This document shows, piece after piece, positions 62,678 through 62,770 of a DNA stretch of 62,770 nt; position 1 is the first letter of the stretch, and each line of letters opens with the position of its first letter. The position numbers and the translations under genes were made by a program. The notes beneath the pieces are model-generated. The model made no database searches and was not told the DNA's origin. It worked only from the letters and a program-made list of their open reading frames with translations. This stretch comes from Kitasatospora sp. MAA19 (GTDB lineage: Bacteria; Actinomycetota; Actinomycetes; Streptomycetales; Streptomycetaceae), in assembly GCF_029894125.1 (NCBI RefSeq), contig NZ_JARXYZ010000044.1, forward strand, positions 1 to 62,770, given 5' to 3'.

Positions 62678-62770
62678 GTGAGGTCGGCCCGGGACGCCCT
62701 GCTGGTGTTGCCACCAGTGGGTTTTCCCGGACCGCCTCCCGCACCCGGCGTGCCCGTCTCCAGGCACCGG
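62678..62770 (-). ncRNA. Domains V-VI of a second, nested group II intron
   Basis: This 93-bp segment repeats the structure at 61439-61536: the same CTCAC end, a hairpin CTGGTG-GCAA-CACCAG (62702-62717) that replaces CCGACG-GCAA-CGTCGG with paired changes, and the start of domain V running off the window. It abuts RT codons (AATCTCGTTGCTGATCCC) precisely, so it looks like an intron inserted in the RT gene. Confidence 0.7.

Larger units (their letters stand above)
61439..62770 (-). mobile_element. Group II intron (3' part) inserted in the IS701 transposase
   Basis: On the minus strand this region holds a reverse transcriptase gene followed by a domain V hairpin (61502-61536) and a 3' end CCGACCTCAC that meets transposase codons exactly at 61438/61439. 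Group II introns end in AY, as here. The 5' end lies outside the window, and the intron appears itself interrupted at 62677/62678. Confidence 0.8.

Overview
The window is GC-rich DNA with Streptomyces-type codon use. GTG and TTG starts with purine-rich ribosome binding sites are common, genes overlap by ATGA or GTGA, and the gene families are streptomycete ones (SARP regulator, XRE/DUF397 pair, SepF paralogue, PAS-GAF-PP2C phosphatase, class III lanthipeptide genes). The source is most likely a member of the Streptomycetaceae (Streptomyces or Kitasatospora); the exact genus cannot be read from the sequence. No rRNA, tRNA or CRISPR array was seen.

Left end (1-4.5 kb): a graveyard of mobile DNA. 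It holds a frameshifted transposase, a tyrosine-integrase tail, a secreted HNH nuclease cut off at its catalytic motif, and the end of a Tn554-like recombinase module, with intact LigT-like and SUKH/HEAT genes between them. From 4.5 to 12.6 kb are single-purpose genes: a Gfo/Idh/MocA oxidoreductase, a large secreted nuclease, a GNAT acetyltransferase, a decayed SDR gene, a TetR/DUF1772 divergent pair and a DEDDh exonuclease.

13.0-22.0 kb is a compact catabolic operon: an AtuA-like protein, both acyl-CoA carboxylase subunits, an acyl-CoA dehydrogenase, a 4CL-type acyl-CoA ligase and a TetR regulator. It probably activates, dehydrogenates and carboxylates a branched or isoprenoid acid. 22-41 kb carries regulatory and housekeeping genes: a PAS-GAF-PP2C-HATPase protein, XRE/DUF397, two MFS exporters with their regulators, a SepF-like protein, a ROK regulator, a TOBE protein, a phosphodiesterase, an AI-2E family permease and a streptogramin-B-lyase-like propeller.

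41.3-52.4 kb is the most interesting part. A class III lanthipeptide locus (precursor peptide, MFS exporter, LanKC synthetase) is divergent from a cyclase/STAND ATPase gene overlapped by a cytoplasmic subtilisin-like protease gene, and convergent with a large SARP regulator. The precursor has its only cysteine before its Ser-x2-Ser pair, the reverse of the labionin rule. A 158-bp MITE-like inverted repeat separates exporter and synthetase. A direct repeat with 22-bp period, as expected of a SARP site, lies upstream of the SARP gene.

52.7-57.3 kb holds an isolated cytochrome oxidase subunit I, a NarL/DevR-type response regulator and a PNPOx-like protein. 57.4-59.6 kb is a phage-flavoured trio on the minus strand: a tiny MACNCGGG protein, a DUF1360 membrane protein and an Ig-repeat protein. 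The right end is an IS701-family transposase interrupted by a group II intron, whose own reverse transcriptase gene appears to be interrupted by a second group II intron that runs off the window (a nested, twintron-like arrangement).
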